Assembly: GCA_934621505.1 (NCBI GenBank)
Contig: CAKTUU010000022.1
Coordinates: 1-37,604, forward strand
Direction: 5' to 3'
Source: an uncultured Clostridia bacterium
GTDB taxonomy: Bacteria; Bacillota; Clostridia; Christensenellales; Aristaeellaceae
DNA length: 37,604 nucleotides
Part shown: in pieces, positions 1 to 7,889 of the stretch
Position numbering within the stretch: position 1 is the first letter of the stretch
How the letters are laid out: every line of letters begins with the position of its first letter
The notes under the pieces: model-generated
Database searches by the model: none
What the model was told of the DNA's origin: nothing
Seen by the model: the letters and a program-made list of their open reading frames with translations, nothing else
Position numbers and translations under genes: made by a program

Positions 1-77
1 CATACTCATAAACCTCCAAACTGATATTTCTTATTCTACACCAGCTTGGAGGTTTACACTATTCTTGGGATAGTCTC
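1..77 (-). mobile_element. Partial insertion sequence end (IS256-like), transposase start at the edge
   Basis: On the minus strand the stretch from 77 to 53 reads GAGACTATCCCAAGAATAGT followed by GTAAA. This resembles the GAGACTGTCnnAAnAATTGTGTAAA type of terminal inverted repeat I associate with IS256-family elements. Inside it, a GGAGG at 12-16 is followed by ATG AGT ATG at 9-1, so a reading frame starts here and leaves the window to the left; only two or three codons are visible. The stretch is clearly richer in A and T than the genes to its right. A 10-base inverted repeat (10-19 and 46-55) would pair off the ribosome binding site. The family is inferred from the end sequence and memory of the family, because no transposase body can be read. 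Confidence 0.5.
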
Positions 78-90
78 GCGCATCTCGCTC

Positions 91-130
91 AAAAACGGTC
101 TTACTCCCGTTGAAATCAGAAGCAAGACCG
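91..130 (-). terminator. Rho-independent terminator of the carboxylesterase gene
   Basis: Read on the minus strand, CGGTCTT (130-124) pairs with AAGACCG (102-96), followed by TTTTT at 95-91. The loop is about 21 bases. It sits downstream of the esterase stop at 199 and just outside the presumed insertion-sequence end, so it ends that transcript before the insertion sequence. The 60 bases between the stop and this hairpin hold only a 10-base tandem repeat at 135-154. Confidence 0.7.
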
Positions 131-198
131 CGTTATTCTATGAAATTCTATGATAGCCCCTTATTTTTGTGTCTGTTGCTTGGGGAACAGTCCACCCT

Positions 199-966
199 TT
201 ACCGTTCCTTTTGTTTTTGGGCTTCCAGCATCAGCCCTTCCACCGCGTCCACAATGGCGGGCAGTTCCCTGGAGATGGTGCATACATGCGGTACGCCGTG
301 CAGCCACAGCTTTTGCTTCCACTCGCTGCCCACGCCCTGCAAAATCCGGTCCGCGCTTCCGGGGTCCACCGCCTGGTCGCCATCGCTTTGCACACACAGC
401 AGCGGGCATTGCACGTTAAATAAATTTTGCCTTGCCAGACAAATCAGCTTATACAAATCCGCCCCCTTGGCGGTAGGAAAGCCGTCATATCCAAAGTCGT
501 AATTCTGGTCCAGCTGCTCCAGCCGCTCCGGCGGGTTGCGCCAGCTGACCCGGGGCAGAAACGGAGCCGCCAAACCGGCAAGCGGCAAAAATTTGTTTTT
601 GGATCCCATAGGGGCGGAAATGGTCACGCAGCCGTCCACCTTCATTTGCTGTGCCACCAGCAGGGACAGCACACCGCCCATGGAAAGGCCGCCTACGGTA
701 AAGGTTTGCAGCTGCCCCATCATTTCCAACGCGGCCTGCTTACAGGCTTGCAGCCATATCTGCCAGTCGGCCCGGCCCATCTCCTCCTCGGTGGAGGCAT
801 GGCCGGGCAGGTTGATGGTGCGCACGGTGTAGCCCCTCTCCGCCAGCCCATCCGCCAGCTTGCGCATATGGGCGGCGCAGCCGGTAAAGCCGTGAATCAG
901 CAAAATGCCGTTATCGCCGCCCTGATGAAAAAAAGGCTGGCATACCGGGCTGTCAAAACGATTCAT
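199..966 (-). CDS. Alpha/beta hydrolase, Est30-like carboxylesterase
   Basis: A predicted cytoplasmic serine hydrolase of 255 residues, about the length of Geobacillus Est30 (~250). Visible motifs are the oxyanion loop HGFTG (residues 25-29), the nucleophile elbow GLSMGG with Ser95, a likely acid in SDGDQAVDP (Asp197) and His227 in PHVCT. Members cleave short- to medium-chain acyl esters; the physiological substrate is unknown. The start is the ATG at 966, preceded by a clear GGAGG; an in-frame ATG 27 bases upstream has no ribosome binding site. It follows ktrA by 45 bases on the same strand, so it may be the last gene of the ktrB-ktrA transcript. A monoacylglycerol lipase activity is the main alternative. 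Confidence 0.85.
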   Translation of the reverse strand: MNRFDSPVCQPFFHQGGDNGILLIHGFTGCAAHMRKLADGLAERGYTVRTINLPGHASTEEEMGRADWQIWLQACKQAALEMMGQLQTFTVGGLSMGGVLSLLVAQQMKVDGCVTISAPMGSKNKFLPLAGLAAPFLPRVSWRNPPERLEQLDQNYDFGYDGFPTAKGADLYKLICLARQNLFNVQCPLLCVQSDGDQAVDPGSADRILQGVGSEWKQKLWLHGVPHVCTISRELPAIVDAVEGLMLEAQKQKER

Positions 967-1011
967 AGACCATTCCTCCTGTACAGGATGCATATGCCTT
1001 TTGAAACGGGA

Positions 1012-1662
1012 TTATGCGTCCAGCTTTTCAATGTCCTCCCGCTTGCCCAGCACCAGCAGGGTATCGTCCGCCTCAAACAGCATTTCGGCGGCGGGGGCCA
1101 CCAAAAAGCGCTCTCCCCGGTGAATGGCCAGCACGTTTACCCCGTACTTCTGCCGCACGTTCAGCCCCAGCAGGGTTTGGCCCGCCCATTTCTGGGGCAG
1201 GCGAATGTCCAGAATCTGATAGTCGTTGCTCAGGTTCATCAAATCCAGCACATTGGGGGTAATGATGGACCGTGCCAGCCGCGCGCCCATATCCCGCTCC
1301 GGAAAGATGACCCGGTCCACGCCGATTTTCCGCAGCACCTTGGCGTGCAAATCATCGTTTGCCTTAGCCACCAGATAGGGCACGCCCTGTTCCTTCAGCA
1401 TCAGGCACACCAGCACGCTGGCCCGCATATCCGTGCCAATGCTGACGATGGCAGCGTCAAAGTGTTTGACCGCCAAACCGGCCAGCAGGCTTTCGTCCGT
1501 CACATCCATTTGAATGGCCTGGGTGATATAGTGTGCGATGGCGTCCACATGCTCCTGGTCGGAATCCACCGCCAGTACCTCCTGGTCCATTTCGCTTAAG
1601 GTTTTGGCCACGCTGGCTCCAAAGCGGCCCAGGCCGATCACCAGATACTGCTTGCTTTTCAT
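1012..1662 (-). CDS. ktrA: Ktr potassium uptake regulatory subunit (RCK protein)
   Basis: Cytosolic gating ring of the Ktr potassium channel-like transporter, 216 residues. An RCK_N Rossmann domain starts at once with the dinucleotide loop GLGRFG (residues 10-15) and an acidic strand end (VDSD), and an RCK_C domain fills the last ~80 residues. In this family ATP/ADP or NAD(H) and c-di-AMP binding control the membrane subunit KtrB. The gene lies immediately downstream of ktrB: the ktrB stop codon TAA (1678-1676) is part of the AAAGGAG ribosome binding site of ktrA. I chose the ATG at 1662 for its spacing from that site; an ATG 21 bases upstream lies inside ktrB and lacks one. KtrC is an equivalent name. 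Confidence 0.92.
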   Translation of the reverse strand: MKSKQYLVIGLGRFGASVAKTLSEMDQEVLAVDSDQEHVDAIAHYITQAIQMDVTDESLLAGLAVKHFDAAIVSIGTDMRASVLVCLMLKEQGVPYLVAKANDDLHAKVLRKIGVDRVIFPERDMGARLARSIITPNVLDLMNLSNDYQILDIRLPQKWAGQTLLGLNVRQKYGVNVLAIHRGERFLVAPAAEMLFEADDTLLVLGKREDIEKLDA

Positions 1663-1675
1663 GGATGATTCTCCT

Positions 1676-3019
1676 TTAGCCAATCATAATCTTTTCTTCC
1701 GGGTAGTGAATGTGGTTCGCATCATCATTCTGCTTGGCCAGGGCAAAGGTCAGTGTCAGCGGCCCCACCCGGCCCAGGTACATCAGGGGCATCAGCAGCC
1801 ATTGGCTGACGGGACTCAGGTTGGGGGTGTTCAGGGCGCTCAGTCCTGTGGTGCTAAAGGCGGATGTGGTTTCAAACAGCACATCCATCATGGAAAAACG
1901 GCCGTTTTCCATGGTGCTGATGGCACAGGCGGCCCCCAGCACAACCGTCAGACCAATCACGCAGATGGTAATGGCCCGGCGCACCGTATCCACGGAAATT
2001 TCCCGGCCAAACGCGCGAATGTGATTGCGGCCCCGGGCCACGGCGGCAACCAGCAGCACCAGCAGCGCCATGGTGGTGGTTTTCACGCCGCCGCCTGTGG
2101 AGGCGGACGACGCGCCGGTAAACATGAGCAGGCAGTCCAGCAGCTTGCTGGCGTCCCTTAGGGATCCCTGATCCACGCTGGCAAAGCCCGCCGTGCGCAG
2201 GGTGGCCGACTGGAACAGACTGTTGGTCAGCTTATCGCCAAAGGTCAGCCCCGCCAGCGCATGGTCCCATTCCAGCGCCAGCGTAATCAGCAGACCAAAC
2301 AGCAGCAGTACACCGGTGGAGGTCAGCACCAGCTTGGCATGCAGCGTCATTTTTTTCAGATGGGTGCGGTTGTGCAGCAAATCCAGCAGCACCGGAAAGC
2401 CCAAACCGCCCAGCACAATCAGCGCGCACAGGGTCAGCAGCACCACCGGCTCCCGCTGCATACGGCCCAGGCCGCCAAAAAGGTCAAAGCCGGCGTTGCA
2501 AAAGGCGCTGACGGCGGTAAACACGCTGTTCCACACGCCCCGCTTCACGCCCAGAATGGGAATCAGCCGGGTTGCCAGAACAGCCGCGCCCGCCAGTTCA
2601 ATGCAGGCCGCCATTCCAAAAAACGTCATGGACAGCCGTACCATACCGCTTAGGGTGGTCTGGTTCATGGACTCCCGCAGCAGCACCCTGCTCTTCAGGG
2701 AAATGCGCCTGCCCAGCGCCACCATAATCAGCGTGGCAAACACCATAAATCCCAGGCCGCCCACCTGAATCAGGCACAGCAGCACAATCTGCCCAAACAG
2801 GGACAGCTCCGCTCCCACATCAATCAGCGTCAGGCCGGTTACGCATACGGCGGATGTGGCGGTAAACAGCGCCTTCCGCACGCCGATGGACCGGCCGCCC
2901 GGCGCCGCGGCGGGCAGGGCCAGCAGCAAACCGCCCGCCAGAATCAGCGCCAAAAAGCCGAGACACAATATGCGTTCCGGCTTGATGGGCCGCTGCTTGA
3001 AGCCATTGGATTCCTTCAC
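1676..3019 (-). CDS. ktrB: Ktr/Trk potassium uptake membrane subunit
   Basis: Integral membrane pore subunit of a Ktr-type Na+-dependent K+ uptake system, 447 residues, matching KtrB length. The four pore-loop signatures of the SKT superfamily are all readable: TSAVCVTGL (55-63), SAFCNAGFD, SATLRTAGF and SAFSTTGLS, each with the selectivity-filter glycine. Hydrophobic helices surround each loop. The start is GTG at 3019 with GGAGG nine bases upstream. It is followed directly by ktrA. A TATAAT with a TTGTGC 17 bases upstream lies across the end of the preceding tetR gene, so ktrBA probably has its own promoter rather than depending on the efflux operon. Confidence 0.92.
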   Translation of the reverse strand: MKESNGFKQRPIKPERILCLGFLALILAGGLLLALPAAAPGGRSIGVRKALFTATSAVCVTGLTLIDVGAELSLFGQIVLLCLIQVGGLGFMVFATLIMVALGRRISLKSRVLLRESMNQTTLSGMVRLSMTFFGMAACIELAGAAVLATRLIPILGVKRGVWNSVFTAVSAFCNAGFDLFGGLGRMQREPVVLLTLCALIVLGGLGFPVLLDLLHNRTHLKKMTLHAKLVLTSTGVLLLFGLLITLALEWDHALAGLTFGDKLTNSLFQSATLRTAGFASVDQGSLRDASKLLDCLLMFTGASSASTGGGVKTTTMALLVLLVAAVARGRNHIRAFGREISVDTVRRAITICVIGLTVVLGAACAISTMENGRFSMMDVLFETTSAFSTTGLSALNTPNLSPVSQWLLMPLMYLGRVGPLTLTFALAKQNDDANHIHYPEEKIMIG

Positions 3020-3055
3020 AGGTTGGCTCCTCCTTCACAAAGGTGATCAGCGGGT

Positions 3056-3084
3056 ATTATACCATTTTTTCTTCCGTTGCACAA
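3056..3084 (-). promoter_or_regulatory. Sigma-A type promoter for ktrBA
   Basis: Minus-strand TTGTGC (3084-3079), 17-base spacer, TATAAT (3061-3056). The -10 box overlaps the tetR stop codon and lies ~37 bases before the ktrB GTG. The -10 is perfect; the -35 is weak (TTG plus one match). Confidence 0.55.
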
Positions 3085-3662
3085 ATGATCATGCGGTCGC
3101 ATACGCCGTCCACCATCAGCTGGATGGCCTGGGGATAGCGCTCCCCCGCCTCGTCCTGCATGGTCAGCGAGCTTAGAATCAAATGGACAATGGTGCAGGC
3201 TGTATCCATATCCGTGCGCAGCCGCACGTTGGCCTTTTCCAGCAGACGGCGAATCCGCTCGTCGTCGCTGATATAGCGTTCCCGAAGCACGGATTGGGGC
3301 AGGCGCTCCATCATCAGGGGAAAATCTCTGCGAATAAACGTAACGGCATTGTACTTTTTGGCTACGCGCACCACATCCATAATGGCCTGCTTGCCCCGCT
3401 GGCGAATATCGCCCTGACCGTGGCAGAAGGTTTGCTCCGCCTGGCCGTACATTTCATTATGAACCTGCTCCAGAGCCTGAAGGAACAGTTCCTCCTTGCT
3501 GCCGTAAAAGTGGTAAAAGGCTCCCTTGGAAATGCCCGCCCGGCGGGCCAGCCAGTCCACGGTCACGCCGCGTATGCCGTCGCCGGCCATGCATTCCAGC
3601 GCCGCGTCAAGCAGGCCCCGGCGAATGGTTTCCCGCTCCTTTTCCGAAAAGGCGGCAGCCAT
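3057..3662 (-). CDS. TetR/AcrR family transcriptional regulator, probable repressor of the efflux operon
   Basis: A 201-residue DNA-binding regulator of usual TetR length. The N-terminal helix-turn-helix is clear (residues 33-52, GVTVDWLARRAGISKGAFYH), followed by the conserved YGSKEEL. The C-terminal ligand domain is not assignable to a substrate. It is the last gene of a four-gene run (ATPase, permease, adaptor, regulator), 18 bases after the adaptor, with GAGGTGAGG ahead of its ATG. Its likely operator is the inverted repeat at 7784-7811 in the promoter of the first gene, which would make it an autorepressor relieved by an exported compound. That link is inferred from position. Confidence 0.88.
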   Translation of the reverse strand: MAAAFSEKERETIRRGLLDAALECMAGDGIRGVTVDWLARRAGISKGAFYHFYGSKEELFLQALEQVHNEMYGQAEQTFCHGQGDIRQRGKQAIMDVVRVAKKYNAVTFIRRDFPLMMERLPQSVLRERYISDDERIRRLLEKANVRLRTDMDTACTIVHLILSSLTMQDEAGERYPQAIQLMVDGVCDRMIICATEEKMV

Positions 3663-3680
3663 ACTTATTCCTCACCTCGG

Positions 3681-4727
3681 TCAGTTCAGCCGAACGGTAG
3701 CGTTCATGCCCGGCAGCAGTTCCAGCATGGTAGACAGACTCAGGGTCACGTCGTAATAGGTGGCGTTTTGCTTTTCCACACCCAGACCAGCAATTTCCGT
3801 TACGATGCCGGTTACCTCCGTATCGGGGTAGCGGTCCAGCTCCACCGCCAGGCTGTCGCCCACATGCACCCGATCCAGGTCCACCTCGTCCACCTGGGCC
3901 ACCACATGGAAGGCGCTCAAACCATGCACCTTGCCAAGCAGCTGGCCACGGTAAACCTGCTGGCCGGAGGTCGTCAGCACTTCCAGCGCTCCATCCGCCG
4001 GAGCGGTCAGCGCGGCCTGTGCGTCCATCTGGGCGTCCTGGCCCGCCAGTTCATACAGCAGCTGTCCCTTTTCCACCTTGTCGCCTTCCTTGACGGCGCA
4101 GCGCAGCACACGGCCTGTGCCGGTAAAGGTCAAATCGTCCGCGCGCCGCACCGTGCCGGTGCCAATGGCGGTTTTGGTGCCCCGCTTCTCGTCCCGGTAC
4201 AGCTTTACGCCGTCGTCAATCTCAAAGTCGCCGGCGGTTACCTCCACCACATAATTGGAGCCGTCCACGGAAATCACCCGGCCCTCGCCCTGATTGTCCT
4301 TATCCGTGTTCTGTTCAAAATACACGGTTTCACCCACATGAATCAGCCGGTTATCCGCGTCGTTATAAGCGCCGGTGGTGCTGGCCGTAATCGTCTGGGG
4401 CAGGGTGCGCTCCATCACGCCCAGGCAGCCGTACTGGCTGACGACGTCCGCCGCCAAATCGCCCTCCCTGGCAAACAGGGCCCGCACCGTTCCATCGGCG
4501 GGGGCGTATACCTTGAAGGTATCCATGGTAAACAGGGTTTCGCCCTTTTCCACCCGGTCGCCGTTATCCCAGTCAAAGGCGGTCAGTACGCCGGAATAGG
4601 GGGCGATCAGTTGATAGGTCGTATCGCTTTCCACCGTCCCGTTGGCGGTAATGCGGCTTTCGTCCGCCAGAGCGCACAGGGGAAGCGCCATTACCAGAGT
4701 CATCAGCAGCACAAACCATTTTTTCAT
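3681..4727 (-). CDS. HlyD/MacA-like efflux adaptor, secreted
   Basis: A 348-residue membrane-fusion-type adaptor that would sit outside the membrane and work with the neighbouring ABC permease. A Sec signal peptide (MKKWFVLL... to ALA, ~21 residues) is followed by two biotinyl-lipoyl-like half motifs: GTVESDTTYQLIAPYSGVL near residue 30-50, and a second set around 205-260 (VKEGDKVEKGQLLYEL, LTAPADGAL). A beta-barrel-like C-terminus follows (VDLDRVHVGDSLAVELD). There is no long coiled-coil hairpin between the lipoyl halves, as expected for an organism without an outer membrane. The start has GGGAGG upstream, overlapping the end of the permease gene. It resembles YknX-type adaptors in role. Confidence 0.82.
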   Translation of the reverse strand: MKKWFVLLMTLVMALPLCALADESRITANGTVESDTTYQLIAPYSGVLTAFDWDNGDRVEKGETLFTMDTFKVYAPADGTVRALFAREGDLAADVVSQYGCLGVMERTLPQTITASTTGAYNDADNRLIHVGETVYFEQNTDKDNQGEGRVISVDGSNYVVEVTAGDFEIDDGVKLYRDEKRGTKTAIGTGTVRRADDLTFTGTGRVLRCAVKEGDKVEKGQLLYELAGQDAQMDAQAALTAPADGALEVLTTSGQQVYRGQLLGKVHGLSAFHVVAQVDEVDLDRVHVGDSLAVELDRYPDTEVTGIVTEIAGLGVEKQNATYYDVTLSLSTMLELLPGMNATVRLN

Positions 4728-4743
4728 TGTTTATAACCTCCCG

Positions 4744-7053
4744 TTATTCAACGCTCTTGAGCGCTTCCACCATATCGATGGATTTTACCTTGCGCGTCAG
4801 GAGCCAGGTAATCAGCACGGAAAACGCATAGGTGGCCACGCAGGCAATCAGGATGGACGTGGGCTTTACCGTGGAAGCAAACACCATGGTATCGCTTTCG
4901 CAGGACGTGAGCACCTGACCGGTAAGCCACCATCCGGGAAAGATACCCAGCACAATGCCCAGCAGGGTCACCAGATCGTTTTCCACACGAATCAGCCAGC
5001 GAATTTCCTTCTGGTGATAGCCCAGCACCTTCAGCGTAGCGTATTCCCGGTAGCGCTCCATAAAGTTAAGAATGCCCATGTTATACAGCACCACAAAGGC
5101 CAGACCCAGCGCCGCGCCGCTCATCAGGCTGAAAATGCTCTTTACGCTTTCCATCAGCTTCAGCATTTCCTTTTCCTGCTCCGGCGGGTATTGCAGCTCC
5201 TGCACCTCGTCCAGGCTGTCCAGCTTTTCAATCGCCTGCTCGGTGGGGTTCAGCACCAGCAAGGCGGTTGGGGTAAAGCCGCCCTTCTTTTCGGTCTTCC
5301 ACATGCTGCGGGACATATACACGGTTTGTCCCACGGTAACGGAGGCGATGCCCGCCACCGTGGTGCGGATGGGGGTATCGTCCCCGGCAAACCACAATTC
5401 CACCGTGTCGCCGGGACCGGCGTTCAATACCTGGGACAGCTTTTCGCTCAGCAGCACGCCGTCCTGGGGCAGGGCCATCCAGGTTTCGTCCGGTCCCAGA
5501 TACATCAGCTGCTGGTCATCCTCCAGCACGGTCAGCTGGGTGATGCGGTCATGGGTATTGCTGCGGATGCTGACGCTTTGGTCCATCACGCCCTCCACCC
5601 GGTCGGCCTGGATGCGGCTGCGGTAGCTTTCAATGTCTCCGGCGGTGCTGTCCAGCTTGGCCCGCACGGTATAGCGCAGCGTGCCCTCATAAAACTTGCT
5701 GACAAAGTAGTTGACGCTGTCCTGCAAGCCCAGGGAGGTAATAATCAGCATGGTGCAGCACAGCACGCCGATCAGGCTCATCAGGGTGCGCAGCTTGTTG
5801 CGGAACAGGTTGCGCACAATCATTTTGCCATTAAAGCTGATTTTGCCCCACAGCCCGGGCAGGCGCTCCACCAGCAGCTTGCGTCCCGCCTTGGGCGGCT
5901 TGGGCCTGAGCAGCGCGGCGGTCTGCTCCCGGGCGCTTTTGCGGTAGGTGCGCAGGCAGATCAGGCAGGCCAGCGCCACGCCCAGCGCGCATACCGCCCA
6001 TTGAGCCGCGGAAACCGGAGCCTGCAGCTGCTCCGGGAAGGAGAACTGCACTTCCTCCAGCACCCACAAAATATAGGGAAGGGTGATCCGGCCCACAAAC
6101 AAGCCGATCAGCGAACCAATCAGCGACGGATAAAAGGCGTAGCTGAGGTAATGCAGCAGCATGGGCCGGTTGTGGTAGCCCAGCGCCTTCAGCGTTCCCA
6201 TTTGGGTGCGCTGGTTTTCCAGCATACGGGTGATGGTGGTCAGCACAATCATGGCCGCCACCGAATACGCCAGCAGCGGGAACAGGTAGCTGAGGTTGCG
6301 GAACATGTTCACATCCTTATACACCCCGTGGGTTGCAGAATGGGAGTTGTGGTCCACAATCAGCGCCTCTGGGTAGCGGTCCATCACGGCCTGCTTCACC
6401 GCCGCGCCATCCGCCCCCGGCTGAAACGTAACCACCAGACTGCTTAGGGGCAGCTGGGGCATGGACCGGCTGTTCATCAGTACAAAGCCGTATTCCTTGG
6501 GGTCACGGGTGGTGTTCTTGCTAAGGGCCAGATATTCAGGCTCCAGCGCCAGCCCCCGCACCACATAAGTGTATTCCGTGCCCGCCAGCTTCAGCGTCAG
6601 CCGGTCGCCCACGGACAGCCCGTTGGCATTGGCAAAATCCCGGTCCAGCACACAGCCCCGCAGGTCGCCCGGTTCCAGGGCTTCGCCGTCAAAAAGCCGC
6701 GGCTGATTGATGCGGATGGCCCCATCGTAGGCGGTTACCATCAGGCTGGGTTCATCCGGCAGGGTGGTTTCCAATTCCGCCGTGGCCCGCGCCTGCACAT
6801 CCTGCACGCCGTCGATGTTTTGAATCTGCCGCACGGTATTGCGGTCCACCCCCTGCAGGGTAATCCATAAATCCGCCAGATTCTGCTGCTCAAAATAGGT
6901 GTTGGCGGACAGGTCGATCATGCGCCAGGCCGCGTCCAGCCCGCTGAACACCCAGGTGCCCAGGGCGCACAGCAAAACCATGGCCACAATCTGCATGCGG
7001 TTTTGCCACAAATCCCGACGCAGCTTGCGGTTTAACATGTTCTTTTTTACCAT
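4744..7053 (-). CDS. ABC transporter permease with two FtsX domains
   Basis: A 769-residue permease. One transmembrane helix near residues 20-38 is followed by a large extracytoplasmic MacB-like domain (~40-260). A first FtsX three-helix block comes at ~265-375, a single helix near 412-435, a second extracellular domain, and a second FtsX block at ~655-765. That layout is typical of macrolide-exporter, lipoprotein-releasing and peptide-efflux permeases in Gram-positives. Its ATG (in GCATGGTAA) overlaps the stop of the ATPase gene by seven bases, so the two are translationally coupled, with GGAGG in the ATPase 3' end. The substrate (lipid, peptide or antibiotic) cannot be told from sequence. 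Confidence 0.88.
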   Translation of the reverse strand: MVKKNMLNRKLRRDLWQNRMQIVAMVLLCALGTWVFSGLDAAWRMIDLSANTYFEQQNLADLWITLQGVDRNTVRQIQNIDGVQDVQARATAELETTLPDEPSLMVTAYDGAIRINQPRLFDGEALEPGDLRGCVLDRDFANANGLSVGDRLTLKLAGTEYTYVVRGLALEPEYLALSKNTTRDPKEYGFVLMNSRSMPQLPLSSLVVTFQPGADGAAVKQAVMDRYPEALIVDHNSHSATHGVYKDVNMFRNLSYLFPLLAYSVAAMIVLTTITRMLENQRTQMGTLKALGYHNRPMLLHYLSYAFYPSLIGSLIGLFVGRITLPYILWVLEEVQFSFPEQLQAPVSAAQWAVCALGVALACLICLRTYRKSAREQTAALLRPKPPKAGRKLLVERLPGLWGKISFNGKMIVRNLFRNKLRTLMSLIGVLCCTMLIITSLGLQDSVNYFVSKFYEGTLRYTVRAKLDSTAGDIESYRSRIQADRVEGVMDQSVSIRSNTHDRITQLTVLEDDQQLMYLGPDETWMALPQDGVLLSEKLSQVLNAGPGDTVELWFAGDDTPIRTTVAGIASVTVGQTVYMSRSMWKTEKKGGFTPTALLVLNPTEQAIEKLDSLDEVQELQYPPEQEKEMLKLMESVKSIFSLMSGAALGLAFVVLYNMGILNFMERYREYATLKVLGYHQKEIRWLIRVENDLVTLLGIVLGIFPGWWLTGQVLTSCESDTMVFASTVKPTSILIACVATYAFSVLITWLLTRKVKSIDMVEALKSVE

Positions 7054-7748
7054 GCAATCTCCTCCACAGACGCGGGGTGATCGTTCATGGTCACGCTTTC
7101 AATCTGTCCGTTGCGCACCCGCACCACCCGGTCAGCCAGCGGAGCAATGGCCGCGTTATGGGTAATAATGGCCACGGTGGAATGGTACTTTTGACTTACA
7201 TCCTTCAGCAGTCCCAGCACCTGCAGGCCGGTTTTGCTGTCCAGCGCGCCGGTAGGCTCGTCGCACAGCAGCAGGGCCGGATTTTTGCACAGGGCCCGGG
7301 CGATGGACACACGCTGCTGTTCGCCGCCGGACAGCTGGGCGGGAAAATTATTCATCCGTTCTTTCAGGCCCACCCGGGTCAGCACCTCCACAGGGTCCAG
7401 CGCGTTGGGGCACACCTGACGGGCCAGCTCCACATTTTCCAAAGCCGTCAGGTTGGGCATCAGGTTGTAAAACTGAAATACAAACCCCACATCCAGCCGG
7501 CGGTATTCGGTCAGTTCCCGGCCGTTAAGGCGGGTTACTTCCTTATCCCCCACCTTGATGGAGCCGGACGTGGCCTTATCCATCCCGCCCAGCAAATTCA
7601 AAATGGTGGTTTTGCCCGCGCCGCTGGGTCCCAGCACCACGCAAAGCTCCCCCTTTTCCATTTCAAAGGAGGCGTGGTTGGCGGCCAGCACGGTTTCGCC
7701 ACCGGTGTGGTATTCCTTTACCACATCCTGAAAAGTAATGTAGCTCAC
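7047..7748 (-). CDS. ABC transporter ATP-binding protein, LolD/MacB type
   Basis: A 233-residue ATPase that powers the adjacent FtsX-type permease. Walker A is GPSGAGKTT (residues 40-48), the Q-loop Gln is near 92, the signature LSGGEQQRVS starts at 139, Walker B is LLLCDEP ending near 165, and the switch His is 197. I chose the GTG at 7748: GGAAAGGA lies six bases upstream and the protein then begins SYITFQDVVKEY as family members do. A longer frame extends upstream through the promoter and operator and is not credible. This is the first gene of the operon and follows a perfect consensus promoter. Confidence 0.92.
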   Translation of the reverse strand: MSYITFQDVVKEYHTGGETVLAANHASFEMEKGELCVVLGPSGAGKTTILNLLGGMDKATSGSIKVGDKEVTRLNGRELTEYRRLDVGFVFQFYNLMPNLTALENVELARQVCPNALDPVEVLTRVGLKERMNNFPAQLSGGEQQRVSIARALCKNPALLLCDEPTGALDSKTGLQVLGLLKDVSQKYHSTVAIITHNAAIAPLADRVVRVRNGQIESVTMNDHPASVEEIAW

Positions 7749-7783
7749 GGCGATTCCTTTCCAAACGGTTTGTGATTCCTTTC

Positions 7784-7811
7784 TGTGACCAAAACCGTTC
7801 ATTCGGTCACA
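7784..7811. promoter_or_regulatory. Inverted-repeat operator, probable TetR-family site
   Basis: TGTGACC (7784-7790) and GGTCACA (7805-7811) form a 7-base inverted repeat over 28 bases. Inside it is a second, perfect ACCG-N6-CGGT pair (7794-7807). It begins seven bases downstream of the -10 box and covers the expected transcription start, the usual position for steric repression. The operon it precedes ends with a TetR-family gene. A further inverted repeat (AACGGTTT 7764-7771, AAACCGTT 7792-7799) overlaps it. Confidence 0.6.
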
Positions 7812-7817
7812 GCTCAC

Positions 7818-7846
7818 ATTATAGAAAAGCCGCGCCGGGCTGTCAA
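7818..7846 (-). promoter_or_regulatory. Consensus sigma-A promoter of the ABC efflux operon
   Basis: Minus-strand TTGACA (7846-7841), exactly 17 bases, TATAAT (7823-7818). Both hexamers match the consensus perfectly. The -35 lies in the loop of the preceding terminator hairpin, and the operator lies directly downstream. Such a strong promoter fits a gene set normally held off by a repressor. Confidence 0.85.
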
Positions 7847-7859
7847 GGTCCGGCGCGGC
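7825..7859 (-). terminator. Terminator of the ppk-glycan operon
   Basis: On the minus strand GCCGCGCCGG (7859-7850) and CCGGCGCGGC (7838-7829) form a perfect 10-base GC stem with an 11-base loop, followed by TTTT. It lies 30 bases after the stop codon of the Ig-like protein gene and would end the long upstream transcript. Confidence 0.85.
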
Positions 7860-7889
7860 CAGGATCAAAAATTCACAGTTGCGTCACAA

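Noticed and set aside
135..154. Tandem 10-base repeat (ATTCTATGAA, ATTCTATGAT) as a repeat array
   Set aside because: Only two units, no further copies or spacers; not a CRISPR or a meaningful satellite.
427..1599. A 390-codon plus-strand frame opposite esterase and ktrA
   Set aside because: Same mirror-frame composition; both minus-strand genes have proper starts and motifs.
3183..6447. Long plus-strand open frames (517 and 601 codons) opposite the efflux operon
   Set aside because: No ribosome binding sites, low-complexity composition, and fully antisense to the TetR, adaptor and permease genes.
7749..7868. N-terminal extension of the ABC ATPase to an upstream ATG
   Set aside because: It would translate through the consensus promoter and operator, and lacks a ribosome binding site and family similarity.
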